A DNA stretch of 34,994 bases from DATNFP01 sp035606335 (GCA_035606335.1 DATNFP010000100.1:1-34994), one strand, 5' to 3'; shown: positions 8,782-16,171, counted from the stretch's first letter. A program made the numbers and translations. Notes: generated by a model from the sequence alone, not told the origin.

Positions 8782-9794
8782 ATGAAATACAATTTCTTTG
8801 GACAAACAGGATTGCTGGTTTCAGAACTTTGCTTTGGCACGATGACGTTTGGAGGCGAAGGAATCTGGAAAGCAATTGGAACATTGAAGCAGGATGAAGC
8901 AAATGAGCTGGTGAAGACAGCAGTGGATGCCGGAATTAATTTTATAGACACCGCAAATGTCTATTCTTATGGAGAATCTGAAAAGTTATTGGGTCAATCA
9001 TTAAAGGAACTTGGTATTAAGCGACACGACGTAGTACTGGCCACAAAAGTGCGCGGACGCATGAGTGAAGGGCCCAATAATGTAGGACTATCCCGTTATC
9101 ATATCTTTCAATCCATTGATGAAAGCCTGCAAAGATTACAGACAGACCATGTAGATATACTGTATGTGCATGGAGTTGATCTTCACACACCTATAGATCA
9201 AACCATGCGAGCATTGAATGATGTGGTAGTAGCTGGGAAGGTACGCTATATTGCAGTTTGCAACTGGCCGGCATGGAAAGTAATGCAGGCACAAGGGATA
9301 GCCGAAAACATGGATGGAACAAATTTGAAGGCTTACAATACTTTTATTCCATTGCCGGACGTGACGTGGAAAGGGAAATAATCCCTATGGCCGCAGATCA
9401 GAATCTTGCTGTTATGCCATGGAGTCCTTTAGCAGGAGGTTTTTTATCAGGGAAATATACTCGCGAGCAGACAAAATCAGATGGGTCGCGCCGCGATAGT
9501 TTTGATTTCCCACCGATAAACAAAGAAAAGGCCTACGATATTATTGATATTTTATTGCAGATAGGCAAACAGCACAATGTATCTGCCGCACAGGTGGCAT
9601 TAGCGTGGGTGCGCCTGCAAAAGCATATTACCAGCACTATAATAGGAGCAAAGAAACCAGAACAACTAAAAGATAATATCGCTTCCTGTGAATTGAAACT
9701 TTCTGAGGAAGAATTGAAAAGACTGGATGAGGCAAGTGCATTACCAAAAGAGTATCCGGGCTGGATGGTAGAGAGACAGTCGGCAGACAGATAA
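8782..9794 (+). pseudogene. Aldo/keto reductase broken by a one-base frameshift
   Basis: Two overlapping frames together encode one AKR of about 337 residues. The first half (from the ATG at 8782) has the full catalytic tetrad: Asp56 and Tyr61 in DTANVYS, Lys89 in VLATKVRG, His130 in LYVHGVD. At about 9305-9308 (an A4 run in GCCGAAAACATGG) the homologous sequence jumps to another frame, where it continues as GWNKFEGLQYFYSIAGRDVERE through the usual MPWSPLAGGFLSGKY and the C-terminal cofactor site. Adding one A to the run restores AEKHGWNKFEG, as expected for the family. Without it, the first frame ends at 9381 after 199 residues and lacks the last third of the barrel. A recent mutation or a sequencing error in a homopolymer are both possible; the second half shows no other decay. 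Confidence 0.85.
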
Positions 9795-9809
9795 GAAGTC
9801 TTGCAATTA

Positions 9810-9837
9810 AAAAATCCTCGCTTTTACGAGGATTTTT
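9810..9837. terminator. Bidirectional terminator between convergent genes
   Basis: A perfect 11-bp stem AAAAATCCTCG/CGAGGATTTTT with a six-base loop. A and T runs on the two sides let it serve both the plus-strand reductase and the minus-strand YXWGXW gene. Confidence 0.9.
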
Positions 9838-9842
9838 AATTT

Positions 9843-10148
9843 TTATCTGCGGCGCCAGTGTCCGGGTACCCATGCCCAGCCATGTGGTGTTTGACGCCAA
9901 TGTCCCGGCCTCCATACCCATCCTGGTTGAGGAGGAGCTTCCCAATGTCCGCCTATATACACATATTGTCCTCCGCGCCATGCCCAATCTTCATCTATCC
10001 ATACATGCCTGGGGCTGGGCGGAGCAGGACGGACAATAACAGGAGGTGTGGGACGCACACGCACTTCGAAGTTAACTTGTGCTGAACTGCTGAAGCTAAA
10101 CAACATTGTTACTGCTAAGCCAAGAAAAAGACTCCTAATTGTTTTCAT
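9843..10148 (-). CDS. YXWGXW-repeat secreted protein
   Basis: A 101-residue protein with a signal peptide (residues 1-23, cleavage near SSA-Q). A Pro-rich spacer (RPTPPVIVRPAPPSPRH) follows, then short Trp/Gly/His repeats such as GGHWE, GWVWRPGHW and GWAWVPGHW. This is the YXWGXW repeat family (PF12779), found as small exported proteins in Bacteroidota and Proteobacteria with no known activity; they are thought to be envelope or outer-membrane-associated. It is monocistronic. A 17-base palindrome lies in its leader at 10162-10178. Confidence 0.85.
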   Translation of the reverse strand: MKTIRSLFLGLAVTMLFSFSSSAQVNFEVRVRPTPPVIVRPAPPSPRHVWIDEDWAWRGGQYVYIGGHWEAPPQPGWVWRPGHWRQTPHGWAWVPGHWRRR

Positions 10149-10161
10149 AATTTTTGTTTTG

Positions 10162-10178
10162 GTTCTAATTTTTAGAAC
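10162..10178. repeat. Palindrome upstream of the YXWGXW gene
   Basis: GTTCTAA-TTT-TTAGAAC, perfect 7-bp arms, 14 bases before the start codon at 10148. It could be a repressor site or a hairpin in the leader covering the ribosome entry region; the sequence alone does not decide. Confidence 0.6.
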
Positions 10179-10266
10179 ATAATAATTGTGCCCGGTTTAA
10201 TTCAAAAAAGAATTGAAGAAACCTTTAACAAAAAATGAAATGTGATAAATAAAGTGGATAATGAAT

Positions 10267-10299
10267 AAAAAAATGAGCGTCGGGACAAAACCGACGCTC
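10267..10299 (-). terminator. Terminator of rnpB
   Basis: On the minus strand GAGCGTCGG/CCGACGCTC forms a perfect 9-bp GC-rich stem with a 7-base loop, followed by AT and then a T7 run (the A run at 10267-10273). It lies about 20 bases beyond the 3' end of the RNase P RNA. Confidence 0.92.
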
Positions 10300-10319
10300 C
10301 ATCATTTAACCAAAACAAC

Positions 10320-10670
10320 TACAAACCTATAAGCCGGATTCTGTTACCCGTATGGTCACGGGATAGTTATCATTTATCTGGGATGCTGCTCACACAACAA
10401 CTCTATCTGCCAACCCACGAACTTGAACGAGCCGTCCTCAATCGTCCGCCTATTTGACATTTCAGCACGCAAGGTTTACCCCTAAATATTGTTACCAATA
10501 AGTAGCGTAGGCTTTTACCCTACATTTTCACCCTTACCTTCTTAGAAGGCGGTTATTTTCTGTGGCACTTTCTGTATCCCTTGCGGGACCCCACCTGTTA
10601 GGTGGTGCGTTGCCCTTTGCTGTCCGGACTTTCCTCCAGTGTAGAAACACAGGCGATAACCCAGTTTGTA
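10320..10670 (-). ncRNA. rnpB: RNase P RNA, catalytic subunit
   Basis: About 351 bases on the minus strand with the universal RNase P RNA landmarks. Near the 5' end is GAGGAAAGTCCGGAC (conserved region I) and at the 3' end ACAGAATCCGGCTTATAG (conserved region V); these two form the P4 core. The P1 helix closes the molecule: TACAAAC (minus strand of 10664-10670) pairs with GTTTGTA (minus strand of 10320-10326), which sets the ends to within a few bases. The arrangement is type A-like. The RNA removes 5' leaders from tRNA precursors together with RnpA protein. A -7 element lies just upstream and an intrinsic terminator just downstream, so it is an independent transcription unit. Confidence 0.95.
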
Positions 10671-10677
10671 ATTACTA

Positions 10678-10685
10678 CAAAATTA
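10678..10685 (-). promoter_or_regulatory. Promoter -7 element of rnpB
   Basis: The minus strand reads TAATTTTG (TAnnTTTG), ending 7 bases before the predicted 5' end of RNase P RNA. This is the right distance for a -7 box and supports that end. Confidence 0.65.
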
Positions 10686-10783
10686 AAAAAAAGTTACATT
10701 AAATGAGACATAGAAACAATTGAATTTTCGCGATTTAACAAAATATATCTATAAATATCAATTGCTTTTGCGGGCATTAAACA

Positions 10784-11422
10784 TTAGAGATGCTTCGATA
10801 TAATATTGCCGATCTCATCGGCTCTATCATATACCATCATGTGCGTCCCTTTTTCTATCCAATAGTCGGGATGTACCAATTCAGAGGGTAGAATTCTATC
10901 TGTTGTTCCATGAATATGTGTAACATTGCCCGGATAAGTACTGTTGTCCCAACTTAACAATGCTCTTAGCGCCCATTTTACGAACCCTCCGTCAGTATCT
11001 TTTAAGATATCAGCTAATAGTTCTCTCTTTTCTTTAGTATCAGCGCCAAAACGTTTAAAAATGATGCGATTGGGTATTGTGAAAAATCCCGCAGGTAAAA
11101 GGTTAGATTGGATAATAAATTTCAGAAAGCCCTTAAGGCGTGGTAGTTCATTGGCAGTTTTCGAACTGGAAATGAGAAAAATTTTTTCTGTGGCTCTCCC
11201 TTTTGCAATTTCTACTGCCAGCATACCACCAAAAGAAAGCCCCAATATAGTAGGATTATCGCCAGGAATTTTTGCAGACAGTTTTTCTGCATAATGGCTT
11301 ACACTTTCATTCTTATCATATTTTAACCAAGGGATATGAATGAGCTCTGCGTTCTTTATAGAAAGTTTTTTAAATATCCTGTGATCTGCTCCAAGACCAC
11401 TGATGCAGTATATAGACTTCAC
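10784..11422 (-). CDS. Small alpha/beta hydrolase
   Basis: A 212-residue cytosolic alpha/beta-fold hydrolase without signal peptide. The oxyanion segment SGLGADHRIF is at residues 8-17. The nucleophile elbow is GLSFGG with Ser63; Asp175 (HGTTDR) and His194 (KGTHMMV) complete a Ser-Asp-His triad. There is little room for a lid domain. The family includes esterases and thioesterases; no substrate can be assigned. It lies downstream of plsX on the same strand, but a -7 element at 11462-11469 and a 150-base gap suggest an independent start. Confidence 0.85.
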   Translation of the reverse strand: MKSIYCISGLGADHRIFKKLSIKNAELIHIPWLKYDKNESVSHYAEKLSAKIPGDNPTILGLSFGGMLAVEIAKGRATEKIFLISSSKTANELPRLKGFLKFIIQSNLLPAGFFTIPNRIIFKRFGADTKEKRELLADILKDTDGGFVKWALRALLSWDNSTYPGNVTHIHGTTDRILPSELVHPDYWIEKGTHMMVYDRADEIGNIISKHL

Positions 11423-11461
11423 AACCTTTTATTTTTTATTTTAAAAATACCAATGTTGTGC

Positions 11462-11469
11462 CAAAGTTA
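11462..11469 (-). promoter_or_regulatory. Promoter -7 element of the alpha/beta hydrolase
   Basis: The minus strand reads TAACTTTG (full TAnnTTTG match), 39 bases upstream of the ATG at 11422. No obvious -33 box. Confidence 0.5.
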
Positions 11470-11572
11470 TATTGATTGCTTCTCCTGTCTTTATTATTTC
11501 GCAGATAGAGCTAATACCAAGCCTGACTATTTATTTAATTTGAATTAAAAAGAAAAAATGGTTATCGCCAAA

Positions 11573-12532
11573 TTAAGCCTTTACTTCAGCAAAATGCTTT
11601 TTAAAAGCATCAATAAGATTGGAATCTATCATTTTATATGCTGCATTAATCATGTTCTTAAATGCAAGCGCGTGAGATATGCCATGACCAATAATCACCG
11701 GGCTGTTTACACCAAGAATTGGCGTACCGCCGTAGATCTCGTAATTGAAGTTATTTAGGAATTCATCTTCAATATTACGCTGGCCTTTAAAAATAGAATA
11801 GATGGACTCTGCCATCTTTAAAGCGACGTTGCCCACAAAACCTTCGCAAACGATCACATCAGCCTTGTCTAAAAAAATATCGCGTCCTTCTACGTTTCCT
11901 ACAAAATGTAATTGAGATTGCTCTTTTAGTAAGGGGTACGTAGCCTGGCAAAGCAGATTTCCTTTGCCTTCTTCCTCTCCAATATTTAACAGTGCAATGC
12001 GTGGCTGAGGAATACCATATACGTGATGCACGTAGAGGGAACCAAGTTCTGCAAATTGCACGAGATTTTCCGGTTTACAATCTGCATTAGCACCAACATC
12101 CAATAACAGATTATACCTGCCATTGATACGTGGTATAGGAGAAGCAATAGTGGGACGGAGGATGCCTTCAATAGTCTTGACGGAATACATGGCTCCAACC
12201 ATCATGGCTCCGGTATTCCCTGCACTTATAAAAGCATCAGACCTGTTTTGCTGCAGCATTCCAAACCCGATAGATATGCTCGATTGGGGCTTTTCTTTGA
12301 GCGCCCTGGTGGGATGCTCATGCATGTCTATCACCTGCGAAGCTTCAACAAGCGTATAACGCCACTGAGATGATTCCAATAAATGAAGATACGGAGCTGC
12401 AGCGTCAGCATCTCCGATCAGTAACAGATGTACGGAAGGATCCTGTACCTGCTCAAAAAATAGCTGAACTCCTTTTATAGCTTCGGCCGGGGCATAATCA
12501 CCCCCCATGATGTCGAGCCCGATCTTCATCAA
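11573..12532 (-). CDS. plsX: Phosphate acyltransferase PlsX
   Basis: A 319-residue membrane-associated enzyme that converts acyl-ACP to acyl-phosphate, the acyl donor for PlsY in phosphatidic acid synthesis. Family signatures are complete: IGLDIMGGDYAP at the N-terminus, AISAGNTGA-type segment (FISAGNTGAMM), LLLDVGANADCKPENLVQFA in the middle, LLNIGEEEGKGN, VEGRDI, and CEGFVGNVALK. The start could be either of two adjacent ATGs. It follows rpmF by 12 bases in the conserved yceD-rpmF-plsX order. fabH, which often follows plsX, is absent here. Confidence 0.97.
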   Translation of the reverse strand: MMKIGLDIMGGDYAPAEAIKGVQLFFEQVQDPSVHLLLIGDADAAAPYLHLLESSQWRYTLVEASQVIDMHEHPTRALKEKPQSSISIGFGMLQQNRSDAFISAGNTGAMMVGAMYSVKTIEGILRPTIASPIPRINGRYNLLLDVGANADCKPENLVQFAELGSLYVHHVYGIPQPRIALLNIGEEEGKGNLLCQATYPLLKEQSQLHFVGNVEGRDIFLDKADVIVCEGFVGNVALKMAESIYSIFKGQRNIEDEFLNNFNYEIYGGTPILGVNSPVIIGHGISHALAFKNMINAAYKMIDSNLIDAFKKHFAEVKA

Positions 12533-12544
12533 AGTTGTTAGCAG

Positions 12545-12754
12545 TTATTTTTGTTCTCCTTCAGTAGTAGCAGGCGTCTTGTCTATTACAACTTTACCAC
12601 GATAGTAAAGCTTCCCTTCTACCCAATGGGCACGATGGCGCAGGTGGCTTTCACCAGTTACTGTATCAACGCTCCATGTAGCAGCCTCAGCTTTATAATG
12701 TGTACGGCGTTTGGCACCGCGCTGTTGTGAGTGACGTCTTTTAGGATTAGGCAT
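12545..12754 (-). CDS. rpmF: Ribosomal protein bL32
   Basis: A 69-residue component of the large ribosomal subunit. The N-terminus MPNPKRRHSQQRGAKRRTHYK is the standard bL32 start, followed by the HLRHRAHW and LYYRGKVVI segments usual for Bacteroidota. The paired cysteines of zinc-binding bL32 are absent, so this is the zinc-independent (C-minus) form. It lies one base after the YceD gene and 12 bases before plsX. Confidence 0.96.
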   Translation of the reverse strand: MPNPKRRHSQQRGAKRRTHYKAEAATWSVDTVTGESHLRHRAHWVEGKLYYRGKVVIDKTPATTEGEQK

Positions 12755-12755
12755 C

Positions 12756-13319
12756 TTATTTAGATTTATTTTGTTTTTTACTTTCTTTTTGTTTCAATAC
12801 TTCAAGTCCTTTCCAAATGTCGTTTTTAGGAGCTTCATCTGGTTCGGAAAGCTTGTTTAGCAGTTTCAGGGCTTGTGGGTTGCATCCGGGTGTGCCGTCT
12901 GCCTTATCAGGGTGTATGCGTTGTAATGGTACGCTTAGCATTATAAATTCGTACAACCAACTACTGATATCTATGACCGTTTCGCTCCTTGGTATAAATA
13001 CTACATCATCTTCATCAGTTGTCTCGCTTGCATCATCACCTGTTAATTTTATTACCAGGTCAAATTCGTCCCACAAGCTCAATCTATAATCATCCCCGCA
13101 ACGGTCGCACGGTACAGTTACATTTCCATCAACATCAAAATGCATCAGGAAAAAACTGTTCTTTTTATCGAAGGTCAATATAATCTTTGCGCTCCAATCC
13201 TTAAACTCCCCTTCAATATTGTAGTGCTGCATGAACCGGTCATCAATCTCATATGAAAACGTATGTACCCCGGGTTTTAACCCCTGCCAAGCTATTTCAT
13301 ATTCCCGGCTGTGTCTCAT
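12756..13319 (-). CDS. YceD/DUF177 family protein
   Basis: A 187-residue cytosolic protein of the DUF177 (YceD) family, almost always encoded just before rpmF. The family core is visible: VPCDRCGDDYRL (a CxxC, about residues 71-80) and, later, ISSWLYEFIMLSVPLQRIHP, which matches the conserved 'E.I.L..P..p.H' block. The C-terminus (about 150-187) is Lys-rich and low in complexity. In plants and bacteria the family is linked to 23S rRNA accumulation, and it is frequently co-transcribed with L32; the exact role is not settled. First gene of the yceD-rpmF-plsX operon, with a leader of roughly 110 bases from the -7 element at 13435. Confidence 0.9.
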   Translation of the reverse strand: MRHSREYEIAWQGLKPGVHTFSYEIDDRFMQHYNIEGEFKDWSAKIILTFDKKNSFFLMHFDVDGNVTVPCDRCGDDYRLSLWDEFDLVIKLTGDDASETTDEDDVVFIPRSETVIDISSWLYEFIMLSVPLQRIHPDKADGTPGCNPQALKLLNKLSEPDEAPKNDIWKGLEVLKQKESKKQNKSK

Positions 13320-13434
13320 CTTTCTACAATTACCTTAAACAGTTAACTATCTAATTATTATAATATTTATAAGAACTTTTCGTAATCCCGGCTTATTTCT
13401 AAATCTTTACAATTTACCTTATTAAAACGGGTTG

Positions 13435-13442
13435 CAAAGGTA
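13435..13442 (-). promoter_or_regulatory. Promoter -7 element of the yceD-rpmF-plsX operon
   Basis: The minus strand reads TACCTTTG, a full consensus match. The implied 5' leader is about 110 bases, unusually long compared with the 10-40 base leaders elsewhere in this window, which leaves room for translational control by a ribosomal protein. Confidence 0.6.
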
Positions 13443-13458
13443 GCAAAAAATATTGGTT

Positions 13459-14361
13459 TTAAACCATTTTATTTCTCTTAATTAAAAATGCATGCAGCAC
13501 CTGGTCAACAGGCTGCGATAGATCAACAGGAATACGATCAATCTGGTATTGATGACAACGATTGGCAATCATCTCCTGAAATTGCCTCATTCGCATAACA
13601 TATTGTTCTTTAATCTGTTGTGGTTGTAATTTTATCCGCTCACCGCTTTCAAGATCGACAAATTCGTAAGGACGGTTCTCAAATTCAAAAGCAACTTCCT
13701 GAATACCATCTACTATATGAAATAGTATTACTTCGTGCTTATTATAGCGCAAGTGTTGGAGTGCTGCAAATAGCTCCTCAATATTATCAGCATCATCCAT
13801 CATATCACTAAATATTACTATTAGTGAGCGTTTGTGCATTTGTTCTGCAATCTGATGTAAGGCTGTAGCCGCTTTGGTACGCTTATTTTTTATGTCGCTT
13901 TGCAGTACCTTTTGCAGCTCATTAGTTAAAAGCCGGTAGTGACTATGTGCCGACCTGCAATCTGATAAATAATTAATCTGCTCGTCGAATAATGCAAGAG
14001 ATGCCGCATCTAATTGCCTTTTTAATAATTGCAGTAAACTAGCAGAAGCCACACAGGCAAATTGCAGCTTGGTTAATTTCTTATCGTCCTGAGGGAAATA
14101 CATAGAGGAGGATGTGTCAACCATCAGGCAACAACGCAAATTTGTCTCTTCTTCAAAACGTTTAACAAACAACTTGTCGGTGCGGCCATATACCCGCCAG
14201 TCAATATGCCGCAATGGGTCGCCCTGATTATATAAGCGGTGCTCGGCAAATTCTACAGAAAACCCATGAAAAGGGCTTTTGTGCAGGCCGATAATAAATC
14301 CCTCTACTACTTGTTTTGCTATTAATTCCAGGTTGTCGACCAACGGTTGTTGAAGAATCAT
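13459..14361 (-). CDS. DUF58 domain protein (MoxR-associated type)
   Basis: I start this gene at the ATG at 14361 (300 residues): it has a purine-rich AAGGGGG just upstream, a promoter-like sequence 17 bases away, and gives the family's usual beginning (MILQQPLVDNLELIAKQVVEGF). An in-frame ATG at 14412 would add 17 atypical residues and lies upstream of that promoter. The DUF58 signature FAEHRLYNQGDPLRHIDWRVYGRTDKLFVKRFEEE is at about residues 38-72. A von Willebrand A-like fold follows with the MIDAS motif DTSSSM at about residue 80. Cytosolic or membrane-peripheral. DUF58 proteins normally work with a MoxR AAA+ ATPase, as in the batA-E and gliding-related clusters of Bacteroidota, but no moxR gene is in this window. 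Confidence 0.9.
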   Translation of the reverse strand: MILQQPLVDNLELIAKQVVEGFIIGLHKSPFHGFSVEFAEHRLYNQGDPLRHIDWRVYGRTDKLFVKRFEEETNLRCCLMVDTSSSMYFPQDDKKLTKLQFACVASASLLQLLKRQLDAASLALFDEQINYLSDCRSAHSHYRLLTNELQKVLQSDIKNKRTKAATALHQIAEQMHKRSLIVIFSDMMDDADNIEELFAALQHLRYNKHEVILFHIVDGIQEVAFEFENRPYEFVDLESGERIKLQPQQIKEQYVMRMRQFQEMIANRCHQYQIDRIPVDLSQPVDQVLHAFLIKRNKMV

Positions 14362-14378
14362 GATACCCCCTTGAATGG

Positions 14379-14412
14379 TAAAGTTATGTATTAAGTTAAT
14401 TAACCCGTACAA
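14379..14412 (-). promoter_or_regulatory. Promoter of the DUF58 gene
   Basis: On the minus strand, TTG (plus 14410-14412), 23 bases, then TAACTTTA (plus 14379-14386), one mismatch from TAnnTTTG. It ends 17 bases before the ATG at 14361 and argues against the more upstream ATG. Confidence 0.45.
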
Positions 14413-14487
14413 CGCAGTTGTCTTAATAATAAATACCTAAAACACTCTCATTATATTTTATAGAACGTCTAATAATATCCCCTACCC

Positions 14488-14524
14488 CGTGAAAAATACC
14501 CTCCCTCATTTACATCTTTTCACG
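14488..14524. repeat. Inverted repeat CGTGAAAA/TTTTCACG
   Basis: Perfect 8-bp arms (14488-14495 and 14517-14524) separated by 21 pyrimidine-rich bases. No adjacent T run, so a terminator is unlikely. It may be a protein-binding site or structured RNA. Confidence 0.5.
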
Positions 14525-14634
14525 TTTTCCAGGTGCATTATATTAAAGACTTTTGTAACGGTCAGGTCAAGGAAAACTAAATTCTATCATCTACTGAAAA
14601 CTTGAATTCCATCACTTGTGGTCTTTACCCCCCG

Positions 14635-14666
14635 GAATCCATCGGATAAAATTATCCGGTGGATTC
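14635..14666. repeat. Long hairpin with 15-bp stem
   Basis: Arms GAATCCATCGGATAA (14635-14649) and TTATCCGGTGGATTC (14652-14666) pair over 15 bp with a single A/G mismatch and a two-base spacer. On the plus strand TTAGTTTT follows, a poor but possible U-tract. No annotated plus-strand gene ends here, so if it terminates something, that transcript is not annotated. Confidence 0.7.
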
Positions 14667-14782
14667 TTAGTTTTATACAGAAGGCAAAAAGAATTGAGGG
14701 TGAATAGAAACCAATAGCTGTACTACGTAAGCCTCCAATGACAACTCAAAGAAACATATCCTAATTTTTAATGCCGCTACTG

Positions 14783-14814
14783 TTTGTGGTTTCAAAAATT
14801 TACTACTATCTTCA
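14783..14814 (+). promoter_or_regulatory. Promoter of the Cys-rich lipoprotein gene
   Basis: TTTG (14783-14786), 20 bases, then TATCTTCA (14807-14814), a near match to TAnnTTTG. It ends 22 bases before the ATG. Confidence 0.45.
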
Positions 14815-14836
14815 ACCGTTAAAATAAAATCTCTCA

Positions 14837-15085
14837 ATGAAATTACGCCCTTCTCTATTGCTGGCTATGTCTTTAATACTAATGGTTGGCATGAGCTCCT
14901 GCGTACGCAATTATATATGTCATTGCACCATAAAATACAGTGGTCAGCCGGGCTTGCCAGATAGTGTGATTCAGGAATATAATATTAAAGACAATAAGAG
15001 CAAGGCAAAAACAGAATGTGAAGCCAATTCAGCTTCTTATGATAACAATGGCATCCACACTGATGAAAGTTGTTACTTATATTAA
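14837..15085 (+). CDS. Small Cys-rich lipoprotein
   Basis: An 82-residue protein with a lipoprotein signal peptide: a basic start (MKLRPS), a hydrophobic core, and a lipobox GMSSC with the acylated Cys at residue 22. The mature part is about 60 residues with four further cysteines (ICHC near the lipidated end, then TECEA and ESCYLY), which suggests one or two disulfides in the periplasm. The pattern C-x-C-T, then K-x-x-A-x-x-x-C, is one I associate with small uncharacterised lipoproteins of Chitinophagales. No function known. The MauE/DoxX-thioredoxin gene starts 67 bases downstream with its own -7 element. Confidence 0.7.
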   Translation: MKLRPSLLLAMSLILMVGMSSCVRNYICHCTIKYSGQPGLPDSVIQEYNIKDNKSKAKTECEANSASYDNNGIHTDESCYLY

Positions 15086-15129
15086 TAGCTTTTAAAAAAA
15101 ATGATATAAAATGTAGCCGTAGTAATCCC

Positions 15130-15137
15130 TATTTTTG
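15130..15137 (+). promoter_or_regulatory. Promoter -7 element of the MauE/DoxX-thioredoxin gene
   Basis: TATTTTTG matches TAnnTTTG and ends 15 bases before the ATG at 15153, implying a very short leader. Confidence 0.55.
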
Positions 15138-15152
15138 GCTGTATTTTAGATT

Positions 15153-16124
15153 ATGAATAACGAACTACCCAAGAAAAAAGCTTCTTTTTATATAAAACGT
15201 ATTTTAGGATTAATACTGTTGCTTGTAATGGCAGCAGTATTTTTATTTTCGGGCTATAGCAAACTATATAGCACAAACGCTTTTGACAATTTTCAATGGA
15301 CATTTTTAGACCTTGGAATTAATAGTATTGCTGCTGCGGGTATAATCGCCAGATTGTTTATAGGCTTTGAATTTTTGCTGGGACTGTTCTGTTTATTTCA
15401 TATTTTTTTAAGGGGGTTTACGTATCCAACAATCATTGCTTTGCTAAGTGTATTTATAGTCTACCTGATAGTAGTGTTGGTACGGCAGGGGAATGTAGGT
15501 AGTTGTGGTTGTTTCGGAGATAAAGTAGCAATGACGCCACTCGCAGCCATCTGGAAAAATGTGGCAATGATTGTAGTAACTATCGTTCTTATATATATAT
15601 ACCCTATAAAACCTTATAAAGGACAGGAGTGGCTGGTAGCAATTTTGGGTATGGCGGCTTTGGTTGTGCCGTTCGTCGTGAACCCATTAAATACCAATAG
15701 CGCCCCAGAAGGGTTATATAAAGCAATTAACCTTGATCCTTTATACCAGGCCTCTCCAGCCCCGTCTGTAGAATTACGGAAGGGGAAGCACATAATATCC
15801 TTTATGAGCCTTACCTGCCCGCATTGTAAAAAAGCAGCTTATTTATTACAGATCATCTATAAGCAGCATCCCGATTTTCCAATTTTCCTTGTATTAACAG
15901 GACCTGAGCAAGAGCAGAATAATTTTTTCAAAGAGACCCATGCTGAACAAATACCTCACATTTACTTTAAGAGTACAGATGCATTCCTGGGAATGGCGGG
16001 GCCTGCTGTCCCAGCGATATACTGGGTAAATAATGGCTACATAGAGCGCAAAAGTACTTATGCTTATTACCAACTTGACCCCAAGTATATGAAGGAATGG
16101 CTCAATAGCCCCTCAACACATTAA
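15153..16124 (+). CDS. MauE/DoxX-like membrane protein fused to a thioredoxin-like domain
   Basis: A 323-residue inner-membrane protein. Residues 1-175 hold about five membrane helices of the DoxX/MauE type, including FSGYSKLYSTNAF after the first helix and the CGCFGD motif (Cys118, Cys120) in a loop between helices. After about residue 200 comes a soluble thioredoxin-like domain with the redox motif CPHC at residues 222-225 and a likely cis-Pro in GPAVPAIYW. MauE is needed for disulfide formation in methylamine dehydrogenase. A membrane thiol protein joined to a thioredoxin is reminiscent of VKOR/DsbB-type relays, so a disulfide exchange role is reasonable but inferred. Bacteroidota have many 'BT_3928/DoxX family' relatives. 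A Cys-rich secreted lipoprotein is encoded immediately before it. Confidence 0.82.
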   Translation: MNNELPKKKASFYIKRILGLILLLVMAAVFLFSGYSKLYSTNAFDNFQWTFLDLGINSIAAAGIIARLFIGFEFLLGLFCLFHIFLRGFTYPTIIALLSVFIVYLIVVLVRQGNVGSCGCFGDKVAMTPLAAIWKNVAMIVVTIVLIYIYPIKPYKGQEWLVAILGMAALVVPFVVNPLNTNSAPEGLYKAINLDPLYQASPAPSVELRKGKHIISFMSLTCPHCKKAAYLLQIIYKQHPDFPIFLVLTGPEQEQNNFFKETHAEQIPHIYFKSTDAFLGMAGPAVPAIYWVNNGYIERKSTYAYYQLDPKYMKEWLNSPSTH

Positions 16125-16132
16125 TCTGAAAA

Positions 16133-16166
16133 TTGAGTTCAAACAATCACTAACTGATTATTTTTG
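16133..16166 (+). promoter_or_regulatory. Promoter of the pseudouridine synthase gene
   Basis: TTG (16133-16135), 23 bases, then TATTTTTG (16159-16166). The -7 box ends only five bases before the ATG at 16172, so the transcript would be leaderless or nearly so. Confidence 0.5.
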
Positions 16167-16171
16167 CATTT

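Larger units (their letters stand above)
14413..14836. other. 424-base intergenic region with two inverted repeats
   Basis: Divergent spacer between the DUF58 gene (minus) and a small lipoprotein gene (plus). No reading frame of more than a few codons with a plausible start is present on either strand. It holds the hairpins at 14488-14524 and 14635-14666 and a promoter at 14783-14814. A weak plus-strand -7-like GACTTTTG is at about 14549-14556, so a short transcript ending at the second hairpin is conceivable. Confidence 0.6.

Noticed and set aside
8782..9381. A truncated but complete 199-residue aldo/keto reductase
   Set aside because: The last residues after about 9305 do not match the family, while the other frame continues it exactly; a frameshift explains it better than a natural short protein.
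9858..10085. 75-codon plus-strand frame
   Set aside because: Antisense to the YXWGXW-repeat gene, which has a signal peptide and family repeats.
11534..11549. TTTAATT-TG-AATTAAA as terminator of plsX
   Set aside because: Stem is entirely A/T and there is no proper U run on the minus strand; could be chance in A/T-rich DNA.
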